This document shows positions 15,812-23,668 of a stretch of DNA of 43,696 nucleotides, piece after piece (position 1 is the stretch's first letter; each line of letters opens with the position of its first letter). Both the position numbers and the translations under genes were made by a program. A model generated the notes under the pieces. That model ran no database searches and was not told where the DNA came from. It saw only the letters and a list, made by a program, of their open reading frames with translations. The DNA comes from Clostridiales bacterium. GTDB taxonomy: Bacteria; Bacillota; Clostridia; Christensenellales; CAG-138. Where the stretch lies: positions 1-43,696 of the forward strand of contig SFNQ01000019.1 in the NCBI GenBank assembly GCA_004554165.1, written 5' to 3'.

Positions 15812-17621
15812 AGCGACCCCCAAAGCATCCGTTGCAGCCCTGCCGGCAATCCCGCGTCGTAACGGCCTGCATGGCCTTTTCGTACTCCCGGCGTAAATAT
15901 TGTTCCGTAACCAGCATGTCGATATGCGACCAGGGCAGCGGCGCATCCAGCGGCGGCGCCCACCCGGCGTAATCCTCCATGGCAAGGCCCTGCTCTGAAA
16001 AGGCCGCCCGCCAGGCCTCCGGCCGGTAGCACTCCGACCAGGAATCAAAGCGGCAGCCGCGGCGGTAGGCGGAAACCAGCACCGCTGCAAGGCGGCGGTC
16101 GCCCCGGGAGAAAGCGGCCTCCAGCACCGACAGATCGGACAGATGGCACTGGAACTGAACGCCGCGAATTCCCCGCAGCGCCTCGCGCAGCAGAGCCTGC
16201 CGCCTCCGAATCTCATCCAGCGGCACCTGCGGACACCACTGGAACGCCGTGAAAGGCTTCGGAACAAAGGTGGAGGCGCTGACCGTCAGGCGCAGCGCCT
16301 TGCCGCGCTGTTCCCTGGGCAGGGCATAGAACGCGGCGCTGACCTTTCTCGCAAGCTCGGCAATGCCCAGCACGTCCTCATCCGTCTCCGTGGGCAATCC
16401 CAGCATGAAGTAGAGCTTCACCCCCGTCCAGCCGCAGGCGAAGGCGTCCGTGGTGGCGCGAAGGAGATCCGCCTCTGTGACGTTTTTGTTGATCACGTCC
16501 CGCAGCCGCTGGGTCCCCGCTTCCGGCGCGAAGGTCAGGCCCGCCTTGCGGATGGACTGCATCTTCTCCAGATCCTCCTTGAGGAAGGAGTCCAGCCTGA
16601 GCGAGGGCAGGGATACGGAAACCCGCTGCGCCTCCATGCTGTCGATGATCTCCGGCACCAGCGCGTGTACCTCGGAATAGTCTCCCGTGCTGAGGCTCAG
16701 CAGCGAAACCTCGTCGTAGCCCGTGCAGTCCACCAGCGCCTGCGCCTGATGCAGCAGGGTCTCCTTCTTCCGCTCACGCACGGGGCGATAGATATAGCCC
16801 GCCTGACAGAAGCGGCAGCCCCGCGTACATCCCCGCATGACCTCCACCGAAACCCGATCGTGTACGATACCCATATAGGGCACGATGGGCCTGCCGAGGA
16901 AAGGCGCGCCGTCCAGCTCCTTCACAATGCGGCGTGTAACGCGCTCCGCAGCGCCGGCCGCCGCCGGAACGGTTCCCCGCTCCGTGACGCGGTACAGAGA
17001 AGGGACGTACATGCCCTCGATCCCCGCAAGACGCAGCAGCAGGGCCTGCCGGTCCTCCCCCGCAGCCTTCGAGGCCAGGCAGGCGTCCGCAAGCTCAAGA
17101 ATCATCTCCTCGCCGTCGCCGATCATCACCGCGTCCATAAAGGGCGCGATGGGCTCCGGATTGCAGGCGCAGGGGCCGCCGCAGACCACCAGGGGCATGT
17201 CCTCCCCCCGTTCGGAGGCGAAAAAGGGGATGCCGGAAAGGTCCAGCATGGTGAGGATATTGGTATAGCACATCTCGTACAGGAGCGAAAAGCCTACGAT
17301 ATCGAAGTCTTTGAGCGCCCGCTTCGTCTCCAGCGAGAACAGGGGCGCCCCTGCCTCCCGCAGCACCGCCTCCATGTCCGTCCAGGGCGCATAAACGCGC
17401 TCACAGGCGATCTCCTCCCTGCCGTTGAGGCAATGGTAAAGAATCCGCGAGCCAAGATGGGACATGCCGATCTCGTACACATCGGGAAAGCACAGCGCAA
17501 AGCGCAGCCGCGCCTCCTCCTTTACGATTTCATTCCATTCGCCGCCAAGATACCGCGCCGGCTTTTCCACCGCGGCCAGCAGCCTGTCCAAGCGTTCCTG
17601 CCCGAGCATGCTTACCTCCAT
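15786..17621 (-). CDS. TIGR03960-type radical SAM protein with B12-binding-like N-terminus
   Basis: A 611-residue radical SAM enzyme of the TIGR03960 family, function unknown. A cobalamin-binding-like domain lies in the N-terminal third (FALCFPDVYEIGMSHLG, then VVCGGPCACNPEP and GDGEEM). The 4Fe-4S motif CTRGCRFCQ starts the catalytic barrel, followed by FAPEAGTQRLRDVINKN and GWTGVKLYFMLGLPTE. A second cysteine cluster CRQGCNGC near the C-terminus may bind another cluster. The start could be the ATG at 17621 or that at 17609, which has GGAGGT close upstream. The adenosyl-radical chemistry is inferred from family; the substrate is unknown. It follows spoIVFB by 26 bases and overlaps the DUF2344 gene. 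Confidence 0.9.
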   Translation of the reverse strand: MEVSMLGQERLDRLLAAVEKPARYLGGEWNEIVKEEARLRFALCFPDVYEIGMSHLGSRILYHCLNGREEIACERVYAPWTDMEAVLREAGAPLFSLETKRALKDFDIVGFSLLYEMCYTNILTMLDLSGIPFFASERGEDMPLVVCGGPCACNPEPIAPFMDAVMIGDGEEMILELADACLASKAAGEDRQALLLRLAGIEGMYVPSLYRVTERGTVPAAAGAAERVTRRIVKELDGAPFLGRPIVPYMGIVHDRVSVEVMRGCTRGCRFCQAGYIYRPVRERKKETLLHQAQALVDCTGYDEVSLLSLSTGDYSEVHALVPEIIDSMEAQRVSVSLPSLRLDSFLKEDLEKMQSIRKAGLTFAPEAGTQRLRDVINKNVTEADLLRATTDAFACGWTGVKLYFMLGLPTETDEDVLGIAELARKVSAAFYALPREQRGKALRLTVSASTFVPKPFTAFQWCPQVPLDEIRRRQALLREALRGIRGVQFQCHLSDLSVLEAAFSRGDRRLAAVLVSAYRRGCRFDSWSECYRPEAWRAAFSEQGLAMEDYAGWAPPLDAPLPWSHIDMLVTEQYLRREYEKAMQAVTTRDCRQGCNGCFGGRYADACGIS

Positions 17622-17647
17622 ATTGTTCCTTATTTATCATAGCATAC

Positions 17648-18532
17648 TCAATGCCCGCGGTCAAATGCGATGAGCTCGCCAATACTCCGCTCCCCGCCGT
17701 ATGCGGCAATGCCCCGCAGCAGGTCGCCTTCGTCCAGTTCGCCAACAAGCCGCATTTCCGTATCGACCACGCGAAGCACATTGAAGCGGTCCCGCCGGAG
17801 AATGCGCACCGCCTCCGACGCAGGCATGGACTCATGCGCCGCAAGATAGGTAATGCGGCAGCCTCCGCCGCTGCGGAGCGCGTCAAAGCGCCGGAAATAG
17901 GCCTGCACCTCGGTTTCCGGAAGAAGCCTGAGCTCCCGGATGGCCGCCACCAGCAGAAAGATTCCCATGGTGGGGAAGGTCAGGTTATAGATTCCCCGCG
18001 CCGCACAGCTGGCAGTAAGGCCAAGAAAGCCGGCGCCCGCAAGAATCCCCAGCGCGCAGCAGAGCAGGGTCGCCGCATGCAGCGTCATGCGCTTTTGCAG
18101 CAACGATCGCAGAATTCGCCCGCCGTCCAGCGGCATTGCGGGCAGGAGGTTGACGGCGGCCAGCACGAGGTTGTAGGTCAAAAAGGCCTCGGTCATCCCG
18201 GCGGTGCGCGGCAAAAGGTAGGCGCACATCGCCGTCAGCCCCGCGATGAGAAGGCTGGCCAGCGGCCCGGCCGCAGCGATGCACAGCTCCGCATGCCCCT
18301 GCATGCCACGCCTGTCCACCCGGGCCACCGCGCCAAAGGGCATCAGCTCCAGCGCGTACACCCGCGCGCCAAAGGCATGGCAAAGGATGGCATGGCTGCC
18401 CTCGTGCAGGGCAATGGCCACCAGCGCCTGCAGGAGCGCATTGAGCTTGCCCAGCACGCAGGCGGCGGCCAGCACCAGGAGAAGGAGCGGATGCACGCGC
18501 AGCTCGGTTTCCCCAAGGTATCCAATCCGCAT
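17648..18532 (-). CDS. spoIVFB: SpoIVFB-like intramembrane zinc metalloprotease with CBS domain
   Basis: A 294-residue site-2-type (M50B) protease. In Bacillus SpoIVFB cleaves pro-SigmaK in the outer forespore membrane. Zinc ligands are in ALHEGSHAILCH (HEGSH at residues 43-47) and the third ligand, Asp136, is in NLLPAMPLDGGRIL. About six hydrophobic segments are visible, and the C-terminus (about 215-290) resembles a CBS domain (HESMPASEAVRILRRDRFNVLRVVD), which in SpoIVFB binds ATP. The preceding gene looks like spoIVFA, and downstream genes include rplU-prp-rpmA, matching Bacillus order with a radical SAM/DUF2344/rng insertion. Because many Clostridia lack a full SigmaK checkpoint, the true substrate is uncertain. 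Confidence 0.88.
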   Translation of the reverse strand: MRIGYLGETELRVHPLLLLVLAAACVLGKLNALLQALVAIALHEGSHAILCHAFGARVYALELMPFGAVARVDRRGMQGHAELCIAAAGPLASLLIAGLTAMCAYLLPRTAGMTEAFLTYNLVLAAVNLLPAMPLDGGRILRSLLQKRMTLHAATLLCCALGILAGAGFLGLTASCAARGIYNLTFPTMGIFLLVAAIRELRLLPETEVQAYFRRFDALRSGGGCRITYLAAHESMPASEAVRILRRDRFNVLRVVDTEMRLVGELDEGDLLRGIAAYGGERSIGELIAFDRGH

Positions 18533-18535
18533 GCT

Positions 18536-19225
18536 TCAGGATCCCGCAGGCGCTTCATAGAAGTTGAGCGCCCGCTGCGGCTGGCCCCCCTCCAGCACGG
18601 CCACATAGAGTTCGCCGTCCCTGCCTACCGTGCCCAGCGTATCGTTCGTCTGTAGCGGCTGCCCCTCCTCCACGCAGACCGCATCCAAATGGTAATAGAC
18701 GCTCTCCAGATCGCCGCCGTGGCCTATGCGGACGTATTTGCCATACTGCTCGTCAATGCCCACGCTGCGCACCTGCCCCGCCGCCGCCGCGCAGACGTTC
18801 TCCCCGGGATCGGCCGTGAGCTTGAGCAGGCTCCCTTCGTTGAGGCTCTCCATCTCGCTGGCTGTCAGCGGCAGGCTCCAGCGTGCGTCTGCGGGGAAAA
18901 CGCTGTAAAAGCGGCCGTTTACGAATTTCAGGCGGCCCAGGGTCTCCTCCTCGCCCCTGCCGGCGTTCTCCTCCGTTTCCTCCGCGTCTGTGGAAGCCGG
19001 CGCCGCGCTGGCGGGCCTTGGCTCCTCCAGATCATGGAAAACAAACAGCTCCAGCCCAAGCAACAGCAGCAGCGCGGCAACGCAGATGACCGCCTGTATG
19101 AGCGCCGCGTTTCCCGAGCGCCGCCCGCGGCGTCTGGTATTTTGCGGTCTGCGGCTGCGCTGCGGCCGCCGTCCCGCGGGTTCGTCTGTTACAAAGGGTT
19201 CCAGCGTGAACTGATCCAAATCCAT
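18536..19225 (-). CDS. spoIVFA: SpoIVFA-like membrane protein with degenerate M23 (LytM) domain
   Basis: A 229-residue bitopic protein: a basic, arginine-rich cytoplasmic N-terminus (residues 1-42, RRPQRSRRPQNTRRRGRRSG), one membrane segment (about 43-63), an acidic linker, and a C-terminal M23/LytM-like domain (about 130-225). The LytM fold is recognisable from GQVRSVGIDEQYGKYVRIGHGGDLESVYYHLD and GTVGRDG. However, the first zinc-binding His/Asp motif and the C-terminal HLHF motif are missing (GELYVAVLEGG instead), so it cannot be an active peptidase. This fits SpoIVFA, the inhibitor and scaffold of SpoIVFB, encoded three bases downstream. The ATG at 19225 has GGAGGG ten bases before it, inside a hairpin. 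Confidence 0.8.
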   Translation of the reverse strand: MDLDQFTLEPFVTDEPAGRRPQRSRRPQNTRRRGRRSGNAALIQAVICVAALLLLLGLELFVFHDLEEPRPASAAPASTDAEETEENAGRGEEETLGRLKFVNGRFYSVFPADARWSLPLTASEMESLNEGSLLKLTADPGENVCAAAAGQVRSVGIDEQYGKYVRIGHGGDLESVYYHLDAVCVEEGQPLQTNDTLGTVGRDGELYVAVLEGGQPQRALNFYEAPAGS

Positions 19226-19233
19226 ACAAAAAC

Positions 19234-19267
19234 ACCCTCCTGCAACATTCCTATGCCGCAGGAGGGT
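19234..19267 (-). promoter_or_regulatory. Stem-loop that hides the spoIVFA ribosome binding site
   Basis: ACCCTCCTGC and GCAGGAGGGT form a perfect 10-bp stem around a 14-base loop. On the minus strand the second arm is the GCAGGAGGG Shine-Dalgarno of spoIVFA, followed by TGTTTTTGT and the ATG. The structure could act as an attenuator-like terminator after the EEP gene or lower spoIVFA translation; on the plus strand it is also followed by TTTTGTT. Confidence 0.6.
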
Positions 19268-19281
19268 TTTGTTATGTGTGC

Positions 19282-20391
19282 TTATTTTTTGAGCGAAAAG
19301 GTGAGCAAAACCGGATTGTGATCGGAATACGCAAAGCTGAGATCCAGCGTTTTCACGCCGGAAACGCGCACGTTTGGCGAACAGAGAAACCCGTCGATGA
19401 CGTAGAACTGCGTATCGGGGCTTTCCGGATCGTAGGGTTTGTTCAGCAGGCGGCAGGTTGGCACGCCATCGTCGCAGAGAATCTGCCAGTCCCCGGGCAG
19501 GATATCCCGGGAAAGCTCGTCGGGGTTCCAATAGCCCTCCCGCAGGATGGAATAGCGGATCGGGTCTATATCCGGCAGCGCCTGGTTAAAATCGCCGCCT
19601 GCAATAACATAATTCCCCTTTTCGTACTCGGAGAGCAGCAGCCCCGTGAGCTGCTGCGTCTGAGCGTTCCTGCCCTGGCCGTCGTCATAGGCCTCCAGGT
19701 GCAGGTTGACCAGCACAAGCTCGGCATCGGTCCCCTGAACGGGGATGCGCGACACCAGCAGGCAGCGCTTGAGGTTTGCCACGCGCACCGGCCACCGGAA
19801 GGGCACCGGCAGCGAAACGCGCGTCTGCTCCGCCGGTCTGGCCTTTGAAAGCGTCAAAAGTCCGGCCTCCACGCGCCCGATGGTATCCGGCAGCGGATAG
19901 GGCACATAGGGGCAGACATGGTTGGGCGCAAAGGCCGCGCCCCATTGGGAAAGCGCGGCAAGCTGCGCCGCCTCGTCCAGGCCATAGGAGCGCTTGGCAT
20001 CGCGGTCCACCTCCTGTAGCAGCGCAAAATCCGGGTCTGCCGCCGCGATGGCGGCGGATATGCCGGCAAAGTTTTTTTGGACGATCTGCGCCGAGGAGGG
20101 CCTGGTCTGCGCTCCGCCGTCCATAAAGAAGTCGGATTCCTCTCCAAGGCCCGCATAGCCGATGTTGAAGCTCATGACCGTATACGCCGTATCCTGTGCA
20201 ACCGCATCCCCCGGGTATGCTTCGGATACGGATTCTGCGGCCTGCTCCGCCGCGGGCCGGAACTCGGCGATGCTAAGATACGCGACAAACCCCGCAACCG
20301 CCGCAAGAAGCGCCAGCAAAACGAAGAGCACGACGCGGAGAACGCGAAAAAGCGGAGTGCGGGATGGGCGCGGGCTTTCCCTGTGTTCCAT
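19282..20391 (-). CDS. Membrane-anchored endonuclease/exonuclease/phosphatase family protein
   Basis: A 369-residue protein with one N-terminal membrane segment (about residues 17-41, LRVVLFVLLALLAAVAGFVAYL) and an extracytoplasmic EEP domain. The active-site residues are complete: MSFNIGY (Asn), LLQEVDRD (Glu), VNLHLEAYD (His), AGGDFNQ (Asp/Asn), YVIDGFL (Asp) and YSDHNP (Asp-His). Predicted function is a metal-dependent phosphodiesterase at the cell surface; whether it acts on nucleic acid, phospholipid or inositol phosphates is not readable. AGGAGG precedes the ATG. It lies upstream of spoIVFA, separated by the RBS-sequestering hairpin. This is the second EEP protein in the window and lacks the SH3b domains of the first. 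Confidence 0.88.
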   Translation of the reverse strand: MEHRESPRPSRTPLFRVLRVVLFVLLALLAAVAGFVAYLSIAEFRPAAEQAAESVSEAYPGDAVAQDTAYTVMSFNIGYAGLGEESDFFMDGGAQTRPSSAQIVQKNFAGISAAIAAADPDFALLQEVDRDAKRSYGLDEAAQLAALSQWGAAFAPNHVCPYVPYPLPDTIGRVEAGLLTLSKARPAEQTRVSLPVPFRWPVRVANLKRCLLVSRIPVQGTDAELVLVNLHLEAYDDGQGRNAQTQQLTGLLLSEYEKGNYVIAGGDFNQALPDIDPIRYSILREGYWNPDELSRDILPGDWQILCDDGVPTCRLLNKPYDPESPDTQFYVIDGFLCSPNVRVSGVKTLDLSFAYSDHNPVLLTFSLKK

Positions 20392-20410
20392 TGACCATAC
20401 CTCCTGTTCG

Positions 20411-20448
20411 AAAAATAAGCCGCGGCCAAAGAGAGACTCTGACCGCGG
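20411..20448 (-). terminator. Intrinsic terminator of the L,D-transpeptidase gene
   Basis: On the minus strand CCGCGG arms, extended by imperfect pairs, enclose a loop and are followed by CTTATTTTTC. It lies just after the L,D-transpeptidase stop and before the EEP start. Confidence 0.7.
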
Positions 20449-20465
20449 TTTTCCCGTTTTGTTGT

Positions 20466-21530
20466 TCAGCCGACAATGGTTGGCAGCTCGACCCCGCCTG
20501 TATTGGGATCCGCCGTGATGGTGGGCAGCTCCACGCCGCCTGTGCCGGGGGCGGCCGTAGCGCCGGGCGCAGAGGTGTCGCCGTCGTCGCCGTCGCCAAG
20601 ATCCGGCAGCGGCGCCTTCTCGTATTTATAGGGCAGGACATGCTCCACGTCCTCAATCCGCCAGTTGTCCGTCCACGGCACCTCTCCCGCCTTCAGCCGA
20701 ACCTCCTTGGAGGGCGGCAGCTTCAGCTGCGCGCGGATGCCTGCGGTCACGGCGTCGTCTATGCTGCCGTCGCGAATTTCGCAGGTGGTGCCATAGCCGA
20801 TGTTGTACCAGATCCATCGCGCATCCGGCACGGTAAGCCGGATGCAGGCATGGGAGGCCTTGGTGCCCAGATCGTCATAGGACTTGCGCACCAGCGTGCT
20901 GAGATCCCGCGCCTTGTCGTACAGGACGGAATGGAAATAGGTGCGGCTGTGGATCAGCGTCAGATACTGCGCCGCCTCCAGGTTCACAAACTGATAGAAG
21001 CGCTCCTTGGGCTTTTCGATCGCCCAGGTGCCGCTGGTTGTCTCATGGCCGTATTCGGAGTCCGGGTTGCCGGTGGAGCAGAGCATGTAGCGGACGGGCT
21101 CGTCGTAGTTGGGCTTGCCGAACTTCGTGCCGTCGTCGATGCGCTTATATACGAGGACCACCTGCCACTGCTTGTCCACAATGATATAATATGTTTTGGG
21201 ATCGGGATAGCCGTCCTTGAGCAGCTCGCTGCCCTTTTTGCTCATATCGTCGAGACTTCCCACCAGCTCCTCATAGCTCATGTTCACCGTTGGCGCATAC
21301 TGGGAAAAGGGAATGGGCGTTGGCGTGGGTTCCGGCGTTGGCGTGGGCGTCAGGGCGGTGGGCACCGGCGTATACACGGCCTGCAGCACCACCTGCTGCG
21401 GCGTATCGGTGGGTACGGGCGTCGGGCTGGGTTCCTCCTCCCCGCCGGAAAAAACCGAACAGCCGGACAACAATCCGGAAAACGTTAGGCTCAACAGTGC
21501 CGCACAAAACAGCTTGCAGCGACCAGTCAT
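20466..21530 (-). CDS. L,D-transpeptidase (YkuD) lipoprotein
   Basis: A 354-residue lipoprotein with a YkuD catalytic domain, predicted to form 3-3 cross-links in peptidoglycan or attach proteins to it, outside the membrane. The signal peptide ends in the lipobox LLSGC (lipidated Cys near residue 24). A proline/threonine-rich linker (about 30-75, TPTPTPEPTPTP) follows. The YkuD domain begins near PKTYYIIVDKQWQVVLVYK and carries the active-site motif as SHACIRL, where most relatives have SHGCIRL; the nucleophilic Cys and upstream HSVLYD histidine are present. The C-terminus holds two copies of a 14-residue repeat containing TGGVELPTI. The gene has its own good promoter and terminator. Confidence 0.9.
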   Translation of the reverse strand: MTGRCKLFCAALLSLTFSGLLSGCSVFSGGEEEPSPTPVPTDTPQQVVLQAVYTPVPTALTPTPTPEPTPTPIPFSQYAPTVNMSYEELVGSLDDMSKKGSELLKDGYPDPKTYYIIVDKQWQVVLVYKRIDDGTKFGKPNYDEPVRYMLCSTGNPDSEYGHETTSGTWAIEKPKERFYQFVNLEAAQYLTLIHSRTYFHSVLYDKARDLSTLVRKSYDDLGTKASHACIRLTVPDARWIWYNIGYGTTCEIRDGSIDDAVTAGIRAQLKLPPSKEVRLKAGEVPWTDNWRIEDVEHVLPYKYEKAPLPDLGDGDDGDTSAPGATAAPGTGGVELPTITADPNTGGVELPTIVG

Positions 21531-21590
21531 CTATCTTCGTCCTTTCGACAGCACGCGCCAGCGCGCGGCAAAATCATCATGAATGTCAAG

Positions 21591-21620
21591 AGTATAGCAC
21601 AATACGCCAAAAGCTGTCAA
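21591..21620 (-). promoter_or_regulatory. SigmaA promoter of the L,D-transpeptidase gene
   Basis: Consensus TTGACA and TATACT are 18 bases apart on the minus strand, about 60 bases upstream of the start codon. Confidence 0.7.
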
Positions 21621-21673
21621 AGCCTGCGGCGCGATGAATTGTGAACTCTTGCAACCGGCGTCTGAAACCGCCG

Positions 21674-22159
21674 CTACGGCTGCCTTTCGGCGCCGGGCAG
21701 GCCGTCCCTGCGGTCCTTCTCCATAACATAGTTTGGCAACAGGACCTTCCCTCTGCGCACCTGCTGCGCCCGGACGACCCGGTAGCCCCGCCCGGCAAAA
21801 AACCGCAGCGCGGTGAGGGAGGCCTGCGTACAAAACCGCTCCGCCCGCACCGTCCCCTCCAGCGCGTCGCAAAGCGCCGTTGCAATACCGCGATTCTGGT
21901 GCGCTTTATCCACATACAGACGGTCAAGATACCCGCTTTCATCCATATCGCCAAAGCCCACAATCCGGCCCTCCTCCTCCGCTACCAGCGTACAGTGCGC
22001 CAGAAAGGAAGCGTTCCATGCTACGAGGTCCACGCTGCCCGTGGCCCAGGCGTTCCGCTGCTCCAGCGTGTAATCCGCCGCGTTGACGGTATGCACCGTG
22101 TCGTAAAACAGCGCCGCAAGGCGCGCGCAGTCCTCCGGCCGGTATGCCCGAATCCTCAT
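21674..22159 (-). CDS. GNAT family N-acetyltransferase
   Basis: A 161-residue GNAT enzyme, transferring an acyl group from acyl-CoA to an amine of an unknown substrate. The family start MRIRAYRPEDCARLAALFYDTV, strand beta4 with GRIVGFGDMDESGYLDRLYVDKAHQNRGIATALCDALE (acetyl-CoA loop Q-N-R-G-I-A near residues 88-93) and the C-terminal LTALRFFAGRGYRVVRAQQV are clear. It is most like the YafP-type subgroup. It starts 12 bases after the glpK stop, so it is very likely co-transcribed with glpK, though no functional link with glycerol is known. Confidence 0.87.
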   Translation of the reverse strand: MRIRAYRPEDCARLAALFYDTVHTVNAADYTLEQRNAWATGSVDLVAWNASFLAHCTLVAEEEGRIVGFGDMDESGYLDRLYVDKAHQNRGIATALCDALEGTVRAERFCTQASLTALRFFAGRGYRVVRAQQVRRGKVLLPNYVMEKDRRDGLPGAERQP

Positions 22160-22171
22160 TTTTCCCCGCGC

Positions 22172-23668
22172 TCAGTCCTCCCGCGCCCAGCCCCGCGCGC
22201 AGTCCACCGCGCGCCGCCAGCCCGAGAGGAGCCTTTCCCGCTGCGCGCCGTCCATCCCGGGCGCAAACACCCGGGAAATCTTCCAGTTGGAGAGGACCTC
22301 CTCCTTGCTCTGCCAGTAGCCCACGGCGAGCCCCGCAAGGTAGGCCGCGCCCATGGCCGTGGTCTCCACGCACACCGGGCGACGCACCGGCGCATTGCTG
22401 ATGTCGGCCTGGAACTGCATGAGAAAATCGTTGGCGCTGGCGCCGCCGTCCACCTTCAGCGCGGCAAGGCGGATGCCCGCGTCCTCCTCCATGGCCCGCA
22501 GCACGTCGTTGGTCTGATAGGCCAGCGACTCCAGCGTCGCCCGGATGATATGCGCGTTGTTCACGCCCCGCGTCAGCCCCACAATGCAGCCCCGGGCATA
22601 CTGGTCCCAGTACGGCGCGCCGAGGCCCACAAAGGCGGGGACCACATAGCAGCCGTTGGTATCGGCAACCTTTGTGGCAAAATACTCCGAATCCGGCGCG
22701 GACTCCACAAGCCGCAGCTCATCGCGCAGCCACTGGATCGCCGCCCCCGCCACAAAGACCGAACCCTCCAGCGCGTATTCCACCCGGCCGTCCAGCCCCC
22801 AGGCAATCGTCGTGACCAGGCCGCTGCGGGAGGTTTTCGGCGTCTCTCCCGTGTTCATGAGCAAAAAGCAGCCCGTGCCATAAGTGTTCTTCGCCTCGCC
22901 CGGCGCAAAACAGGTCTGCCCGAACAGCGCGGCCTGCTGATCGCCCGCAGCGCCCGCAATCGTCACCGGCGCGCCGAAGATCGCCGGATCGCTCTGCCCA
23001 TAGACGCAGCTGGAGGGCATCGCCTCCGGCAGCATGCAGGCCGGGATATCCAGCTCCTTCAGAATCTCCTCGTCCCAGCGGAGCGTGCGGATGTTGTACA
23101 GCATCGTGCGGGAGGCGTTGGAATAGTCCGTAACATGTACGCGGCCGCCCGTCAGCTTCCAGATGAGCCAGGTATCGATGGTGCCAAACAGAAGCTCTCC
23201 CCGCTCCGCGCGCGCCCGCGCGCCCGCCACGTTTTCAAGAATCCAGCGCAGCTTTGTGCCGGAAAAATAGGCGTCGATTACCAGCCCCGTTTTTTCCCGA
23301 ATCGGCTCCGCCAGCCCCCGCGCGCGCAGCTCGTCGCAGTATTCCGCGGTGCGGCGGCACTGCCAGACGATGGCGTTGTATACCGGCTCTCCCGTGGCCC
23401 GGTCCCACACCACGGTGGTTTCCCGCTGGTTGGTGATGCCGATTGCCGCGATGTCCTCCGGCCGCGCGCCGGCCTTTCTCATCGCCTCCTGCGCGACGCT
23501 GATCTGCGTATTCCATATCTCCACGGGATCGTGCTCTACCCAGCCCGGCTTTGGATAATACTGCGCAAACTCCTTCTGCGCGACGCTGCAAATCTCGCCC
23601 TGTTTGTTGAACAGGATGCAGCGGTTGCTCGTGGTGCCGGAATCCAGCGCCATGATGTATTTTGCCAT
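22172..23668 (-). CDS. glpK: Glycerol kinase
   Basis: A 498-residue FGGY-family kinase converting glycerol and ATP to sn-glycerol-3-phosphate in the cytoplasm. It begins KYIMALDSGTTSNRCILFN, with PGWVEHDPVEIW, GITNQRETTVVWDRATG, and the second ATPase motif GAAGDQQAALFGQTCF, all typical of GlpK rather than other FGGY sugar kinases. The PTS phosphorylation-site histidine region, present in many Firmicutes GlpK (HYF-type motif), was not seen, so phosphotransfer control may be absent. The start at 23668 has GGAGGGC upstream; the frame continues to 23788, but that includes the promoter. No glpF or glpD is present in the window. Confidence 0.95.
   Translation of the reverse strand: MAKYIMALDSGTTSNRCILFNKQGEICSVAQKEFAQYYPKPGWVEHDPVEIWNTQISVAQEAMRKAGARPEDIAAIGITNQRETTVVWDRATGEPVYNAIVWQCRRTAEYCDELRARGLAEPIREKTGLVIDAYFSGTKLRWILENVAGARARAERGELLFGTIDTWLIWKLTGGRVHVTDYSNASRTMLYNIRTLRWDEEILKELDIPACMLPEAMPSSCVYGQSDPAIFGAPVTIAGAAGDQQAALFGQTCFAPGEAKNTYGTGCFLLMNTGETPKTSRSGLVTTIAWGLDGRVEYALEGSVFVAGAAIQWLRDELRLVESAPDSEYFATKVADTNGCYVVPAFVGLGAPYWDQYARGCIVGLTRGVNNAHIIRATLESLAYQTNDVLRAMEEDAGIRLAALKVDGGASANDFLMQFQADISNAPVRRPVCVETTAMGAAYLAGLAVGYWQSKEEVLSNWKISRVFAPGMDGAQRERLLSGWRRAVDCARGWARED

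Noticed and set aside
14001..16680. Long plus-strand open frames opposite rng, DUF2344 and the radical SAM gene.
   Set aside because: These are antisense shadows of GC-rich coding DNA; the minus-strand genes have full family motifs and ribosome binding sites.
21300..21440. Pseudo-repetitive GGCGTGGG-type DNA suggesting a tandem repeat or minisatellite.
   Set aside because: It encodes the proline/threonine-rich linker of the L,D-transpeptidase; codon-level low complexity explains it.
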